This document shows, piece by piece, positions 1 through 11,520 of a DNA stretch of 64,000 bases. Source of the stretch: Euglena gracilis. Lineage: Eukaryota; Euglenida; Euglenophyceae; Euglenales. The notes beneath the pieces are model-generated. The model was not told the origin of the DNA and made no database searches. It was given only the letters and a program-made list of their open reading frames with translations. The position numbers and the translations under genes are program-made. Location: the NCBI GenBank assembly GCA_039621445.1, contig CP154954.1, forward strand, positions 7,017,425 through 7,081,424, given 5' to 3'. The stretch's first letter is position 1; each line of letters starts with the position of its first letter.

Positions 1-525
1 CGAAGCCAAACCTCCCGTCCCGTCCAAAAGAAGCCACCGAGCTTCATCCAGGGCTGCATCTGGAGCCCAAAATCACTGACAATAAGGTCCGGTGCGTTGT
101 CCACCCAACCCCCCTCCACTCCCTCTCACTTCTGGGGCACCAGCTTCCTAACTCCATTGATTTTCAAGCTACTATTCCCAGCCGTCTCCGATGGCGCTCC
201 ACTTTCGATGGGGAGGTGTTGCCGCCAGGCCGATTTGTTGGTTTTTTTGTTGTTTTGGGCAAGCCATTTTAAGGTGTTTTGAACTCTTTCAGAATCTCTG
301 GCGTGTTTATATTTTTCCATTTGGATTTTGCATTATTTTTTTGCTGTTTATTTTTTTAAAAAAAAATTGCATGTACTTGCATAATTTTTGGAGCAAAATG
401 TGAATGAGTGTTCGACATGTCCAAACGAATGTTGCATGATGAAATTTTTTCCTGAGGAGATTCCTGCAGAAATGTTTACTGCCCAGCTTGGTCTGTTTAA
501 ATGTTTTTTTTTCCTTTCACCCAAG
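1..525. other. No gene recognised
   Basis: AT-rich sequence with T runs and no exon-like GC3-rich block. A pyrimidine-rich stretch at about 499-522 precedes the first exon candidate and could be its 3' splice region. Confidence 0.4.
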
Positions 526-635
526 CGCATTCCAGGCCAGGCGGCGCGGTCCGTGGCCTCGGAAACACAGCCCTGGCCGCGGAACCGTCGTCTTCCAATC
601 CTTCCCGCGCCGCAAAGAAGCAAAAGAAGGCAAAG
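526..635 (+). CDS. Lys-rich exon, probable N-terminal part of chromodomain gene
   Basis: Open block read as GCG-CAT-TCC..., ending in a basic run (AAKKQKKAK) followed immediately by a strong donor, GTACGC, at 636. The acceptor is either the AAG at 523-525 or the CAG at 533-535. The basic tail resembles a nuclear localisation segment, which fits the chromodomain exons downstream, but linkage to them is inferred only from strand and order. No initiator is assigned. Confidence 0.4.
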
Positions 636-2538
636 GTACGCGCCGTGTTTGATGTGCCGAGTTGGAATCGGGTGGGGAAACCCAAGGGTGTCCCCCGCTT
701 CTCAACCATGTCAAGCTGCGTGAGAAGACAGGCGGCCCATGTGGCATTTAAGAATTCCGCACACCTGCGCACGAACCTGTGACGTGTCCGTCTGCTTCAT
801 TTTGCCCTGTTTGAAACTCCTTCTGTCGGTGACCCTCCGGCCTGTTGCCCAAACATGGCTGAAGTGTCTCGGGGGTTGAACCTGGAGAATTGCCAGAGGG
901 GGAGCTGCAGGCCCCCCAAAAACCTGCTGACTGTGGCACCACAAAGCATTGCAACCCACATATCTGTTGGTCCTTTCACCCTCGCCCGTCACTCGGCAAG
1001 CAAAATTGAGGGCTTGTCCATCAGTTTCTAAACCCAACGCCCTCCAGTGCCTTTGCGCCTGCCTCAGGTCCCAGCGTTTTGCATTGACTTTCAACATCGG
1101 GGCTTGGACCCCATCCAACACGTTTTGAGATGTGTGATCTTTTCCTCAGAGACCCAATCGTGCGCATATGCGCGCGATCCGGCCATCAAAGACCCCTCGG
1201 TGATGTGCTTGGAGACAACGGCTGCCTTCCAGCGGCGTGTTTGTTGGGAGGGGTTTCAAACAGGGGCCGAGAAGCCGAAGAGGTGGAAGTACCCGATGCG
1301 TCCACAGGCGCATGACACCTGCGTGAAGCATCGCCTCTCTGCCTGGGTTTTCAACACGGGCCATGGCGTCTCTCTTCCAATCGCGGCAAGTGCGCATGCA
1401 GTGTGTACCTCTGCGGGCGCGAGCTCGCGCGGTTCGGTGCTGAGTGTATTCCCTCTGGCTCGAGGTCTCCCGCACGGGTAGCCGAGGGCTTCCATTCCGG
1501 TCAATCTGCTGTGTTAAGTGCTGTCTTTTAGCGACCAGCTCGTGGCCAGGCACCGATGACCGACCAGGGCCGACCATGATTTTCAGGACCCCCCCCCCCC
1601 ATAGAACCCCCTTTGTGGGGGTTCTGACCAGGGACAACCGGGGCTGACCTGGGACAACCAGGGCCGACCAGGGCCGCCTTTTCATTTTTTGTTTTGTCAG
1701 CTGATTGTGCCCATGGGAAATGCTGGATAAGATCTTCCCTGGCCTGCAGTTTTTTGGCCGTTTGGTGACGCTTCAAATGGCGGGGTCGGCTCACACGCAG
1801 GTGCCCTCAATCGTGCCATGCGATGTGCACATGTTGTTCCAGCACCGCAAGGTCACTGTCTGCGGAGATTCAGAGGGGTTTCTTACTCACAAGTTTTGAG
1901 TGCCATATTTGCCATCTAACACTTTTTTCCTTTATTGCCCTGAGAATGAATGCCAGGCCAGAGGCAGGTATTACTCTTTTAGGTAGACCACCCCCTCCGA
2001 ACAGCAGGGTGAGAAGGGTGCTGAGTCAGCAGTGGTTCTGTTTAGGGGAGGGGATGTTGGGACCCCCCCCCCCCCGGGGGGCACCCCATGTTGATTTCCC
2101 CAAACAGCTGGTCCCCTTGGCCCCACCCCACAGAGGTTGGGTCGGTTGGTGCTGACCGCACCAGGCTTGTGCTTAGTCGGGTGCCTACCCCACGGGGAGG
2201 GGGGGTGCTAGGGGCAGGCACCCTATAGCACCCGATCCGACCCCCCCCGGGGGGTAGGGTTTTGGGGGGTGCCTGCCCCTAGCAGGCACCCCCCTCCGAC
2301 CCCCGGCGCCGAAGGCGCCGGGGGCCCGGAAAAGGCCATTTTCGATGAAAATTTCTTTCTGGGTCCCCCCCGGACCCCTATCCCCCCCGGGGGGGTGTGC
2401 CTGCTAGGGGCAGGCACCCTATAGCCCCCCCCCCCCTCCCCCCCCCAGTTGGTAAGCACAAGCATGGACCGCACCCCCCCCCCCGGGCCCAACAAAACCT
2501 CCACCCGTGGGGCAATCGGAACCACTTTGCTTTTTCAG
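636..2538. other. Intron/spacer with poly-C blocks and short inverted repeats
   Basis: No supported exon. Around 1545-1680 the motif GACCAGGG(A/C) recurs. From about 2170 to 2430 there are direct and inverted copies of a GTGCCTGCCCCTAGCAGGCAC-type palindrome (clear copies near 2213, 2269-2290 and 2401-2425) embedded in C and G runs. These look like the decayed ends of a transposon-like element. I see no promoter. Confidence 0.45.
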
Positions 2539-2665
2539 GATTGCATTTGGTCAAATCTCTGGCTGCACCGCAGGTGGAGGCCGCCAGCGATGGCGGCAGC
2601 GAGGACGAGCAGACCCCGTTCGTGGTGGAGGAGGTGCTGGCGCAGGCGTACGCCAAAAAGAAGTG
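2539..2665 (+). CDS. Chromodomain exon, N-terminal half
   Basis: After a good acceptor (TTTGCTTTTTCAG) the open frame gives an acidic stretch (SDGGSEDEQTP) followed by FVVEEVLAQAYAKKKW. Chromodomains begin with an aromatic residue plus VVEEIL-like beta strand after an acidic patch, as in HP1. A GT donor (GTGCCC) follows at 2666; its phase does not match the best acceptor of the next exon, so a nearby alternative donor is possible. Such domains read methylated histone tails in the nucleus. Confidence 0.6.
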
Positions 2666-3201
2666 GTGCCCGGGGCAACGGCCTTTCTGCCCTTCCGCCG
2701 GCGTTGCCAGGCTGTGGGAAGCCCCAAGCCCAAGCTCCCAATCCAACTGCTTTGGGACTGCTTTACCCCAGGTTGACTTTTAAAGGACAGAGCAGTTTTT
2801 TTTTCTTTCGAAATGTCAGGAGTCTTCCCTTCAGGACCATCCAGAGGGCAAAGGGCTCCCAGTCGCCCCTCTGGAGCTCTTTCAGGACCGGAAATTTGGA
2901 AGTCGAAAAACAGTTTTTTTTATTTGAAGCATTATTTCCTGTTTCCCCCCCATTTTTTTGAAGTTGAAAGAGAAGTTGTTTGCACCAAATTCGACCTTTT
3001 CTCCGAGTGAAGTTTTTCTTATGCACCCACCCACCCACTCACCCATGTGTATTCCAGTTCTAGCGCCTTTTGTGTTCTTTAAATCACTTATTCTCATCTT
3101 CCAAGTCCCCACAACCAGAACCAATTTTGTGCGTTCTTTTTCTGTGCTGTTTCCGCCCTCCTGCCGGGTGCGTTCTTGCCAATCAATGCCCTCCGCTGAA
3201 G

Positions 3202-3315
3202 CGTTGTCGCTGCCCCGCTGCCGGGTGCTGCTGCGGTGGGAGGGCCTGCCCCGGTGGAAGGCCACCTGGCACGAGCGGGACGAGAACCCGCGCCTGAAGC
3301 TCGCGGACGTCCCGG
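3202..3315 (+). CDS. Chromodomain exon, C-terminal half
   Basis: The frame reads CRVLLRWEGLPRWKATW followed by HERDENPRL. This matches the second half of a chromodomain (consensus YLVKWKGY...TWEP..NL), including the W of the aromatic cage and the TW/N pair. The donor is GTATGC at 3316. The start is placed at the only AG (3200-3201) before the conserved block. Together with the exon ending at 2665 this supports an HP1/CBX-like protein; methyl-lysine binding is inferred. Confidence 0.6.
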
Positions 3316-4831
3316 GTATGCTGTGGGGACCCCCCCTTAGTTGCACGAAGGCTTCTTGTCTGTTTATGGCCGGTGCTAACTTCGCTTCTGGCCCAGTTTG
3401 CTGCGTGGTGAGTGGCCAGGGACCCCTTACCCCAGTGCTCTTTTGTTGCTCCGCCTGGCCGGGTGAGTAACTCTGGTGTAATTCCAGCGCTGTAGGGACA
3501 TACACTCACCTTGTGTGGTTGGTGTGGTCTCCCCCCCCCCCCCCGTGGGGACTGTGGGGACCCCCCCCCACGTACAGCGTTGTCCGATCCAAGCGGTCAT
3601 CAGAGGCTGTGGCGCTTGGAAATTTCGGTCTCGGTCTGCCCGACGCTCCATAGCACTGATTCACTGGTGAGGTTGCGGTGGTTAACTGGCGGGGTTACAG
3701 GTGAAATGCCTCAAAGAAATACAAGGGCTCGTTCATTGTCGAATGCAGTTCCGTATGGGCTTGCCAAATAGTATCCGGTCCTGTTCGGATGTCTGCTCCC
3801 TCCTCTGTGAGGGGTCTCCATCTGTGTGGTTTATTTTTCCTTTTCATCAAGGGTGCCTTGAACCGCGCTTTGAGCAATATATGTTTGCAAATTCAAGACC
3901 CATTGAATGTGCAGTAAGGAGAACCACATGCCAGCAAAATCGATGCGGTTTTTTTGTATCACTCTGGATGTCTTCACGTTAATATGTGTATTACACCCAG
4001 CGTCTGAAATGTTTGCCCACGGCCGACAAAAATATTTGCCCCAACCTGTCAAAATTGTTGCCAAGCGCCCTCAAAGAAATTCGCCCAACGGTCTCAAGGT
4101 TTTTGGCAGTGCCCCGGAAAAATATTTGCATTTGTTCCGAAAAAAAAATTTGCACTCCGTCATTTTATTTTTTGTTCAATGAAAAACAGCTTTATACTGG
4201 ACAATGGAAAAAGATCCACGCCGATTGAAGTTTCAACTGTGCAAAACACCGACCCAAGTGCAAGGATTTTTGGAACGGAGGCAAATATTTTTGGGATATG
4301 GTGCAAACATTTTTGAGAAAAGTTGCAAAAGAATTGGTAGCACGTGCAAACATTTTTGAGATGCAATCCAAAAAAAAAAAGACCTGAAGTGCAAAAAATA
4401 TACGGTGTGAAGTGCGAATAATAATTCGGTCGTCATAACAAATCAGTTGATTAATTTGTATCACTCTGGATCGTTTTCCCCTGTTTTCCTTTTTCTGCCC
4501 TGTCTGGTCACATCTCAAGATACAAAATTTATTTTGGGTGAACGTGTGGACATCAGAAAACGGGTTATTTTTATTTTTCTCTCTCGAATTAGTTTTTAAG
4601 TTCATGCCTTTTTGGCAAACGCCTCTTGTCAATGGATGGCACATTGACCAGTCTGTGCACGTTTTTTCCTGGAACTCGTCCCAGATCCCTTTTGTGTGGT
4701 GTTGGGAGATGCATTGTGCAACACTCTGTTATTACTTTGTGCCGATCTTCCTGTGAGTTTATCATTTTGAGAACAGACCTGGAATACACATTTTTTCAAT
4801 TTTTTCTCACGTTGTTTTTGACCCTTCGCAG
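3316..4831. other. Intron with AT-rich repeats
   Basis: No supported exon. GTGCAAACATTTTTGAG occurs at 4301 and 4344, and TTTGTATCACTCTGGAT at about 3953 and 4456. These bracket a block of AAAATATTTGC-type repeats (about 4020-4430). A weak open stretch after a CAG near 3700 (VKCLKEIQG...) was considered but has low GC3. Confidence 0.4.
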
Positions 4832-4923
4832 TGTGGGATTTGAAGGTGTGCCCGGAATGCCAGCGGGGCAGTTTCAATGTGAAGGATGGCCTCCTGCTTG
4901 AGTGCTTTCCATCCGACTGCTAA
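4832..4923 (+). CDS. Terminal exon with CxxC motif
   Basis: A T-rich tract and CGCAG precede an exon reading WDLKVCPECQRGSFNVKDG, then LLLECFPSDC and a TAA stop at 4921-4923. Codons are well formed and the CPEC pair could bind metal. It is probably the 3' end of the chromodomain gene because it is the next + strand coding block and supplies the stop. No chromoshadow domain is recognisable. Confidence 0.5.
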
Positions 4924-5429
4924 CCCTTTCTCAGCTGCCTGAGTGTTTTTGGAAACATCCCCATAGCTTTGAATTTTTTCATTGCCCTTTTCCCAGGCTG
5001 CATCATTTTCTGTGACTTTTTTTTTGGAATGCAAAAGGAATTGGTCATTTGTTGTGCTGTATCATTGATTTGCCTACAAATTGCCAAGCAGTTGTATGCT
5101 GCTGTTACTGCCATCAGCATTTCCACAAGTCGTGGCCCCTTCTGGAGAGCAGGAAATGCATTTGATGTAATTCTGGGCTTTCTTCTCCCTTCTGGAAAAC
5201 GGTCGGATTAATCCCGTTGTGGATCTCTTTCGTTTTCCCTCAGTCGAGTATTTTTGTGACGATTAACCCAACAAAAAAAAAGAGCTGAGGCGTCATATCG
5301 ACAAATGGTGAAAGCCTCTTTGTGACAGCATCTAGAAGCTATTCCCCAGTTCCCTATTTCTCACTAAGCGCGAGATTTTTTTTGGCTCGAACGGGATGTC
5401 GCATTTCGTCGTTTCAGAGAGGGTTGCAG

Positions 5430-5552
5430 GCAGTTTGGTTCCAATTCCGGGCTCAGGCTCCCAAGTGGGAGGCAGCGGGGAGACCGTTCCGGCCGAAGGG
5501 GCCACCCTCCGGGCTGTGCCGGCCCCCACCACCCGCACCAGGGATGCCGCAG
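5430..5552 (+). CDS. Isolated Pro/Gly-rich exon, gene unknown
   Basis: AG at 5428-5429 and GTGGCC donor at 5553 bound 41 codons in phase 0 on both sides, beginning AVWFQFRAQAPKWEAAGRPF and ending rich in proline. GC3 is high, like the channel exons. An overlapping frame is also open (VAGSLVPIPGSGS...), so the frame choice is not certain. No family recognised. Confidence 0.35.
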
Positions 5553-6288
5553 GTGGCCGGCCGTCCATTTCCTCCGTTGTCCAATTCTTTTACCCTGGCC
5601 TGCTAGCGTCGGGTGAGACGTTGATGAGGGGTGGTGGCAGACATCTGCTGAGCTGCTTTTTTCCATTCCAGCCGAGGTTTTTTCTGAAAGTTTGGTGAAT
5701 AGGGGAGGGGGTGGGTGTGTCCCCCCCCCCCCATGGAGGTGGGGTCGGGCCGGGTCCCCCCAGAGGAGGCTTTTTTCTCCACTTTCGACGCGAAGCATTA
5801 AATTGAATGCCGAAATTCACCTCCCAAAAATTTGTCCCGTCGGACCCCCCCCCCCCAGGGGTAGGTAGTCGGTCTGGACCACTCCTCTGGTTCTGAAAAA
5901 AGAATTTCTCAGTTGATGAAATTTGCATTGGAACCGAAAATTTATTTTGTGCTGTTTTCAAGAAATAGTTTGCTTGCTTTTAATTTGCTTTTCAGAATTT
6001 GGTGCATGAATCCACCTGCAAATCATTCCCTACTGCCCAGGTGGAAATATTCTTGAAATACATGGGCACATGTTGTTTTTGAAGTCAATCTTATGGTGCA
6101 ATCTCCCAAAGTGCATCGTTCTGCGAAGCGATGTTTGCTGAATTCATGCCCCCGACCACTTTCTCAAGATCCTCCGAACAGTTTCAGGGATTGTGTAAAT
6201 TTTTTCCGAGTTTTTTTGGGGGGGTTTCCCCCAGAAGGCCGCAAATTGTGCCATCAAAGTGGCAAGGGATGGGGCAAGGTTGTGCCAG

Positions 6289-6403
6289 GGGCTCGGGGGG
6301 GCACGGTCACCTACAGCCGCCGGTACTGTGTCCTGGACGAGCCCCGCCGGCCCAGCTCCGCCCCGCCGTCCCATCAGCCGCTTGGGGCAGGCCTCTCCCA
6401 TCG
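6289..6403 (+). CDS. Isolated exon, gene unknown
   Basis: After GTGCCAG the frame reads TVTYSRRYCVLDEPRRPSS with almost every third base G or C, ending near a GTGTTG donor at 6404 (an earlier GC donor is possible). It lies about 190 bp upstream of a large transposon-like element. Relation to the exon at 5430 is unknown. Confidence 0.35.
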
Positions 6404-6594
6404 GTGTTGTTAAATTTTTGTGTTTGCCCGGGCAACAAGGATGCGCAAAAAAGCGTGTTTCTCTGCGGCTGGTTTTGGTTGCACCCAGGCGCCATGTATG
6501 TGTTAATTTTACAGTTTTTTTTTTGTTTTGAAAGGTTGTTTTGTTCCCCCAGATCCCCCGGGGGGTGGAAGGGTGTGGGTGGGCAGGTCCGGGG

Positions 6595-8187
6595 CAGACA
6601 TTCATTTAGTGTGGTACACCAAGGTTGTCATTTTGTGGTTCACTGTGGACACCAAATTTTTTTTTGTGGTTCACCTGTGGACACCAAAAATTTTTTTGTG
6701 GTTCACCTGTGGACACCAAAAAAAATTTGTGGTTCACATGTGGACACCAAACATTGGGGTCAAAAAATTGATTTTCCTAAAAATTTCTCGAAAATGGTGG
6801 GGAATTAAAGGAAAGGTCCGGCGACCTGAATTGAAGCCCTTTGAAGCCGTATCTAAGGGTATTTTGATTTCCCCGCAACTCCCCACCCAGCCCGAGTTAC
6901 GTCCATTTTCCGGCAAATTTGGGCCATTTTGTACAGTGGCCTGTTTTGATTTAGCCGTTTTAGGTCATTTTTGTGTGAAAAAGGTCTAAAACGTTCGAAA
7001 AAAAATCGAAAAGAAATTGCCCGAAACATGTTTCCCGGACCCGGAAGACCTGTTTTTGAGCCGAAAATGAGCGTTTTTCGACCCCCGTCCCCCCGTTTTT
7101 TTTTTGCCCGGAACCCACGCATTTGGGTGCAAATTTTTATATTTAGCCTCAAGGGGGTCTTAAAATACACACCTGGCGCGAAGCACCGGAAGTTTTTTTT
7201 TTTTGCCCCTGCAGAGGAGGGGGCCAAAATGCTTCCTTTTTCTTTTTTTTCCCCACCAGGCTTCTGCTTAAGGGATTGCAGTACCCCCCCCCCTCCCGGG
7301 GGGGGACTGGACTGCAGCTAGTCCAAATTTGGCTAGTGGGATTTCTAGCAGACCCCCCCGGGGGGGTCTGCAAGCAGGGCTGGCTAGTGGAAAATTTTTT
7401 CCAGTGACCGGCGCGACCCCCAAAAATGGCCAAAAATGCCCGTTTTTGGCCATTTTTGGGAATTTTTGGAACAAAATCTGCCAAAAACCTATTAGAAACC
7501 TCATTTCCACCTCGGTGCACAGCGCCGGAGGAAAATTTTTTTCCAGTTCGGGGGGCCCCTGGGGGGGGGAGGGGGGGGTCTAGCTAATCCATTTTTTCCA
7601 GTGTCTGGCCGATTGGCTAGCCAGTACCCCCCCCCCCCGGGGTCCTTAAGCAGAAGCCTGTTCCCCACTCTTTTTCAGTTTTCCCCCTATTTTGTGATGT
7701 CAAGCAATGAATCAAGTGATTATGTGTCAAATTTGGGCTTGGATTGGAAGTATTTGGTCTGAGAAGGACAGTTCTGAGGATTGTGTGTCCTTTTCCGACC
7801 TGAGATGTGACAGTGATTTCTCCTTTGGGAGGGGTGCGAACTTTTTAGGGAGGTAGTTTTGAACCCTTGGGGGGTGCGCACTTATTAGGGCACTGCGCAT
7901 AATTAGGGCATTGCGCACTTATTTGGGGGGGTTAACGGGTTTAACCGGAGCCAGGGTCCACAATTTGGCTGAGGTGTCTCAAGATCAATCAATTTCGATC
8001 CTCAATCAATCTTTATGGGCAAAATTTTTTGTGGACGCCAAAAATGTTTTGTGGTTCACTGTGGACACCAAAAAATTTTTTGTGGTTCACCTGTGGACAC
8101 CAAAAAAATTTTGTGGTTCATCTGTGGACACCAAAAAAAAATTTGTGGTTCACACGTCTTTTGTGAACCACACTAAATGAACGTCTG
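6595..8187. mobile_element. hAT-like non-autonomous element, family 1, copy 1
   Basis: Ends are inverted: the left end starts CAGACATTCATTTAGTGTGG and the right end is its reverse complement with one mismatch. It is flanked by a perfect 8-bp duplication, GTCCGGGG (6587-6594 and 8188-8195), the hallmark of hAT transposition. Inside each end lie 3-5 direct repeats of about 35 bp containing TTGTGGTTCACCTGTGGACA. No transposase is visible. A second element (7257-7660) is nested in it. Confidence 0.85.
7257..7660. mobile_element. hAT-like MITE, family 2 (CAGGC...TGCTTAAGG), nested
   Basis: The ends CAGGCTTCTGCTTAAGG and CCTTAAGCAGAAGCCTG are perfect inverted repeats and are flanked by a perfect 8-bp duplication, TTCCCCAC. 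The interior is poly-C/G blocks, CTAGT/GCTAG motifs and CCAAAAATGGCC repeats with no coding capacity. It inserted into the larger family 1 element. Confidence 0.9.
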
Positions 8188-8316
8188 GTCCGGGGCTGGA
8201 GGCTTGGTATGGATTTGAGAGAAGATTGCCCTTGGACAGCCCCGATGGGGCTTTCTCAAAAAATTTCCAGCACTTCGCACGCCCCCCCCCCTCCACAGAG
8301 TTTTATGTTTCCTTTA

Positions 8317-9016
8317 CTGTCATAGGAAAAAATAACATCCGGAAAAAATAACATCTGGAAAAAATAGCATCTGAATAAATAACATCCAGAGAGGCTTGTC
8401 AAAAGGCACTTAAAGGTTATCTAGTTCCAGCGCTTCAGTCACCCGGACTGCGCCATTGTTTAGGTGGAGGGAGTGCAAGGCATTGCAAAAAAAAAACTGG
8501 AGCGCACACCAGACATTTACCTACACCCCCCCACGAGTCATTGCCAGTTTTCCCCCCAGGACCCCCACAGGACAGGGTCCTGGGGGGGGGGGAACTGGCC
8601 ATAAATGCCCCCCACACACCCCACACTTGACCAGTGTGGGCTTAAGGCAGGTGGGAGGGTCGGACTCCCACCCGGTCCAGGAGGGGGGGGTCGGGCATAT
8701 TGCAATAACTGGGTGATCCCAACACAAACAAATAGCATCTGGTATAAGAGTATCCAGAGCATAACCCATGAAACGGTACATTCCTTACTTCAAAAAGGCA
8801 AGGATTGAATGCAAGCTTGATGGACTGCCTCGTCCTTTGGTAATGATTGTCACAGTCGTTCGTGTTCTTCATCCCACATCCTATCCACTTTATACATCTT
8901 ATCTATTTTCGACTTATTTCTGGAGCAAATGAAGAAAAAATAACATCTGACTAAATAACATCTAAAAGCGGCTTAGATGTTATTTTTTCCAGATGTTATT
9001 TTTTCCTATGACAGTA
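8317..9016. mobile_element. MITE-like element with TA flanks
   Basis: The left end CTGTCATAGGAAAAAATAAC and the right end are exact inverted repeats over at least 23 bp, with TA on both outer sides, as for Tc1/mariner-type insertions. GGAAAAAATAACATC units repeat within both ends (8320-8395, 8930-9010). A C/G-rich segment (about 8440-8700) sits inside and may be a nested insertion. No ORF of interest. Confidence 0.8.
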
Positions 9017-9560
9017 ATTCAATTTTGGGTGGCCTTTGTAAATCCAGGTTCGATTTTGTTGTATGTATTTGTTGGAGTGCCGTTTTGAGTTTAGGTGAGT
9101 TGAGAGAAAAGGAAATGCTGCAATGGTCAGAAGTTTCGGAGATCCCAGACACACATTATTTTTAAGGCAAATTTTTTTATACTTTAATGTGTTTTTAAGG
9201 TGTTTTTTTTATATAAAAAAACAGCTTGTAAAGGTTTTTTGAAGGCATTCTGGCAAATTTTTTAAAGGTTTATTTCTTACAGGGTTTTAAGGTTTTTTAA
9301 GGCTCCTTTAAACAATAATGCCTGATCCCAGGTTCCACGCACATGCATCTTTGTGTGTTTTTGTTTCAACCTCGGGGGGTTGTGGACACTTTTGTGGGCT
9401 GCCCCCTGACCGCCTTCCAAGCGCCAGAAGTGACGACCCCGTCCGCAGCCCGGTGGCCCCGTATCCCCCTGCACGCCCCTTTCTCCCATGCCTGCAAGCC
9501 AGTGGACCACCGTTCAGAAAGTTGCCACCCCCGGCAGCTGTCCCCCCCGGTACCGCGCAG
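9017..9560. other. Spacer, no gene recognised
   Basis: AT-rich until about 9310, with AAGGTTTTTT repeats, then GC-richer sequence (9360-9560) open in several frames without a consistent codon signature. Confidence 0.3.
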
Positions 9561-9692
9561 ACATTCACTGTGCATCGCCCAAAATCCTTTGTGCATGGCT
9601 GTGCCATGGCATTGCCACCCATGTTAAGTGAATGGCTGGCTCTGCGGCGGCGCTCCTGCTCGAAGGGTCCCCTCGGGGCCAAGCTCCTATGA
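9561..9692 (+). CDS. Weak exon candidate, gene unknown
   Basis: After GTACCGCGCAG the frame reads TFTVHRPKSFVHGCAMALPP and runs to a TGA at 9690-9692 through WLALRRRSCSKG. It could be a terminal exon. GC3 is moderate and no family is recognised. The tandem repeat at 9698 begins directly after it. Confidence 0.25.
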   Translation, partial: TFTVHRPKSFVHGCAMALPPMLSEWLALRRRSCSKGPLGAKLL

Positions 9693-9697
9693 AATGG

Positions 9698-9782
9698 CTG
9701 GGCGTGACTGGGCGTGACTGGGCGTGACTGGGCGTGACTGGGCGTGACTGGGCGTGACTGGGCGTGACTGGGCGTGACCGGG
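9698..9782. repeat. Tandem repeat of 10 bp (GGGCGTGACT)n
   Basis: Eight near-perfect copies of GGGCGTGACT in a row, the last ending in GACC. On the minus strand it reads as a Pro-Val-Thr-Pro-Ser-His repeat, which is an artefact of the array. Confidence 0.95.
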
Positions 9783-11106
9783 TTCAGGATTCTGGTTACC
9801 CATAGGTGTTTGCTTCGGGCCCACCAGCGCGCCGACGGTGCACATCCAGCTTGCTGCCGTTCGATGGCGTCCGTTTGGTTCCATCGCCGGCTGTACACTA
9901 CCCCTCCCCCGTTGTGGAGCCCCAGGGGCTCTGTCTGCCTGCCCTCGCCCTTGCAACCCGAACACGGTCACCATTTGTGGCCATCAGAGTCTGCCCCTCC
10001 TGCCCCTCCCCACTCCCCAACCACGCATGAACGCGACCGTCCCCCCCTCAACGTTGCACACGTGCAGCCCAGTCCTGCCCCTGGACCTCCCGTGCCACTG
10101 GAACTAATATGCCACTCCTTGGCGAGTGGGCATTGCTTCTGTGTCATATCGTGTGTTGCTGGTCTGCTTTTCCGATTCAAAGGTGGTTTGGAGCCAAAAT
10201 GACCCATTCACATATTTTGCAGAAGCTTATTATGCAAATCTTTGGATAAACATCTCATAAAAGAACAGCATGGGGTAAACCCTTCCTTGAGGAGAAAACC
10301 TTTCCCATTTCAAAAACCAGCCCTATCCGACCTCCAGCAAACTACAGCGGGGGGGGGGGGCAACACAGACCTAGAAAATGTAAAAAAGACACCCCCGATG
10401 AACACTGCTAGACAAGACTCACCTTCTCAAGAATATCTCAGAATTTTATTTAATTCTGCAATATTACATGTCATCCAACATTGTGCTTAAGTTGGGCAAA
10501 TTTTTGCATATTTCCCACCGGGATAACAAGGTCCAAAAAATTGTCGAGCAAAAACTCAAAAATCACTGGCACAAAAAAAGCACATTTTTTTACCAAAATT
10601 GAACAAAAACATCCCCTGCACAGGCCATGCCCAGAAAGGTAGCTTAAAATAACCATGCTCCAAACATTACCAATTTGTGGTGACCCACCCAAAGGGCGCC
10701 GGAATGGTAATTATAAACCAGAGTACTAAAATAGAAAGAGATAATACTGCATATATTTAGAACACTTGAATCCCAAAATGTGGGGGTGGGACCCCACTTC
10801 TCCACTTATGGCTCTTAGATGCTGATGTGTCAGTCTGGCCGCCGCATCTTGGTAGCATGTGCAGCCCATTAGGCATGGCGTGGCAGCCATCAAGCCACGC
10901 GATGTGTTGCGGGGGTGACCAGCTGACAGGGTTCCGGGAGATAATTTTCCTGCAAACGTCGACGCAATTTTCTCCCCCCGTGTGCCGTTCGCATGGGCAG
11001 TTCACGCTTAAGCTATCCTTGCCGCCCAAACAAACACTGGTCCCCCTGAGCCCCCCCTTCCTTCCGGGTGGTGAGTGTGTGGGTCCTGACCCTCAACACA
11101 GGGGGC
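9783..11106. other. Spacer upstream of TRPV-A, no gene recognised
   Basis: Mixed composition. 10200-10760 is AT-rich without repeats I can define. No TATA box can be singled out. Confidence 0.35.
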
Positions 11107-11226
11107 CATGGCGACGGTCGCCCCGACCGTCCGGTCCGTCGGGGCCACGATGCGGCGGCCGTCGCAGCACCAGGCCAGGCGGCTTCCAACAAGGAATTCC
11201 CCCGGGGGGCCGGGATCTCTGGGAAG
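11107..11226 (+). CDS. Possible first coding exon of TRPV-A
   Basis: An ATG in a favourable context (GGCCATGGCG) opens a GC-rich frame, MATVAPTVRSVGATMRRPSQ..., ending at TGA 11227. It lies about 250 bp before the first TRPV-A exon with a TRPV-B homologue. No clear donor precedes the stop except weak GT sites, and two other frames are open, so this is only a candidate start. Confidence 0.25.
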
Positions 11227-11478
11227 CTGAGGTTGGTGGTCAGAAGGGGGTCCCGACCCCCGGGGTCCAGGTGATCGGGGGGGGGGGGCAGACCTTGGTG
11301 GGTTCCAAAAGTTGTGCAAAAATTCTTTCAGAGCTCTGCGCTGCGAAATGCAAAAAAAATCACTTTTTCTTCTTTATTTTCCCTCACCACTACACATTAC
11401 CCTGCTACGCCCCTCCCCACTTCCCCCCCTGCCCCCCCCCCGGTCTGGGCAAAACGCCTGTCGCCGGCGCACAACGAG

Positions 11479-11520
11479 CTGCGGGCCCGCAGTGACCAGC
11501 AGAAGATGCACCAGAGCTGG
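11479..11520 (+). CDS. TRPV-A exon 1 (N-terminal, start uncertain)
   Basis: Reads LRARSDQQKMHQSW, matching LRAQSDQQRMHQAQ in TRPV-B. The frame is open upstream (RLSPAHNE), but the ATG used by B at the equivalent position is CTG here. Similarity ends at TGG|GCGGGC, facing CAG|GCCGCT in B, implying GC donors in both. The acceptor is placed at AACGAG. Confidence 0.6.

Noticed and set aside
6600-6760. CRISPR-like direct repeats with spacers
   Set aside because: The ~35-bp repeats are contiguous subterminal repeats of a transposon, without spacers, in a eukaryote.
9308-9974. Minus-strand ORFs with a Pro-Val-Thr-Pro-Ser-His repeat
   Set aside because: They are translations of the 10-bp GGGCGTGACT array; no other coding evidence.
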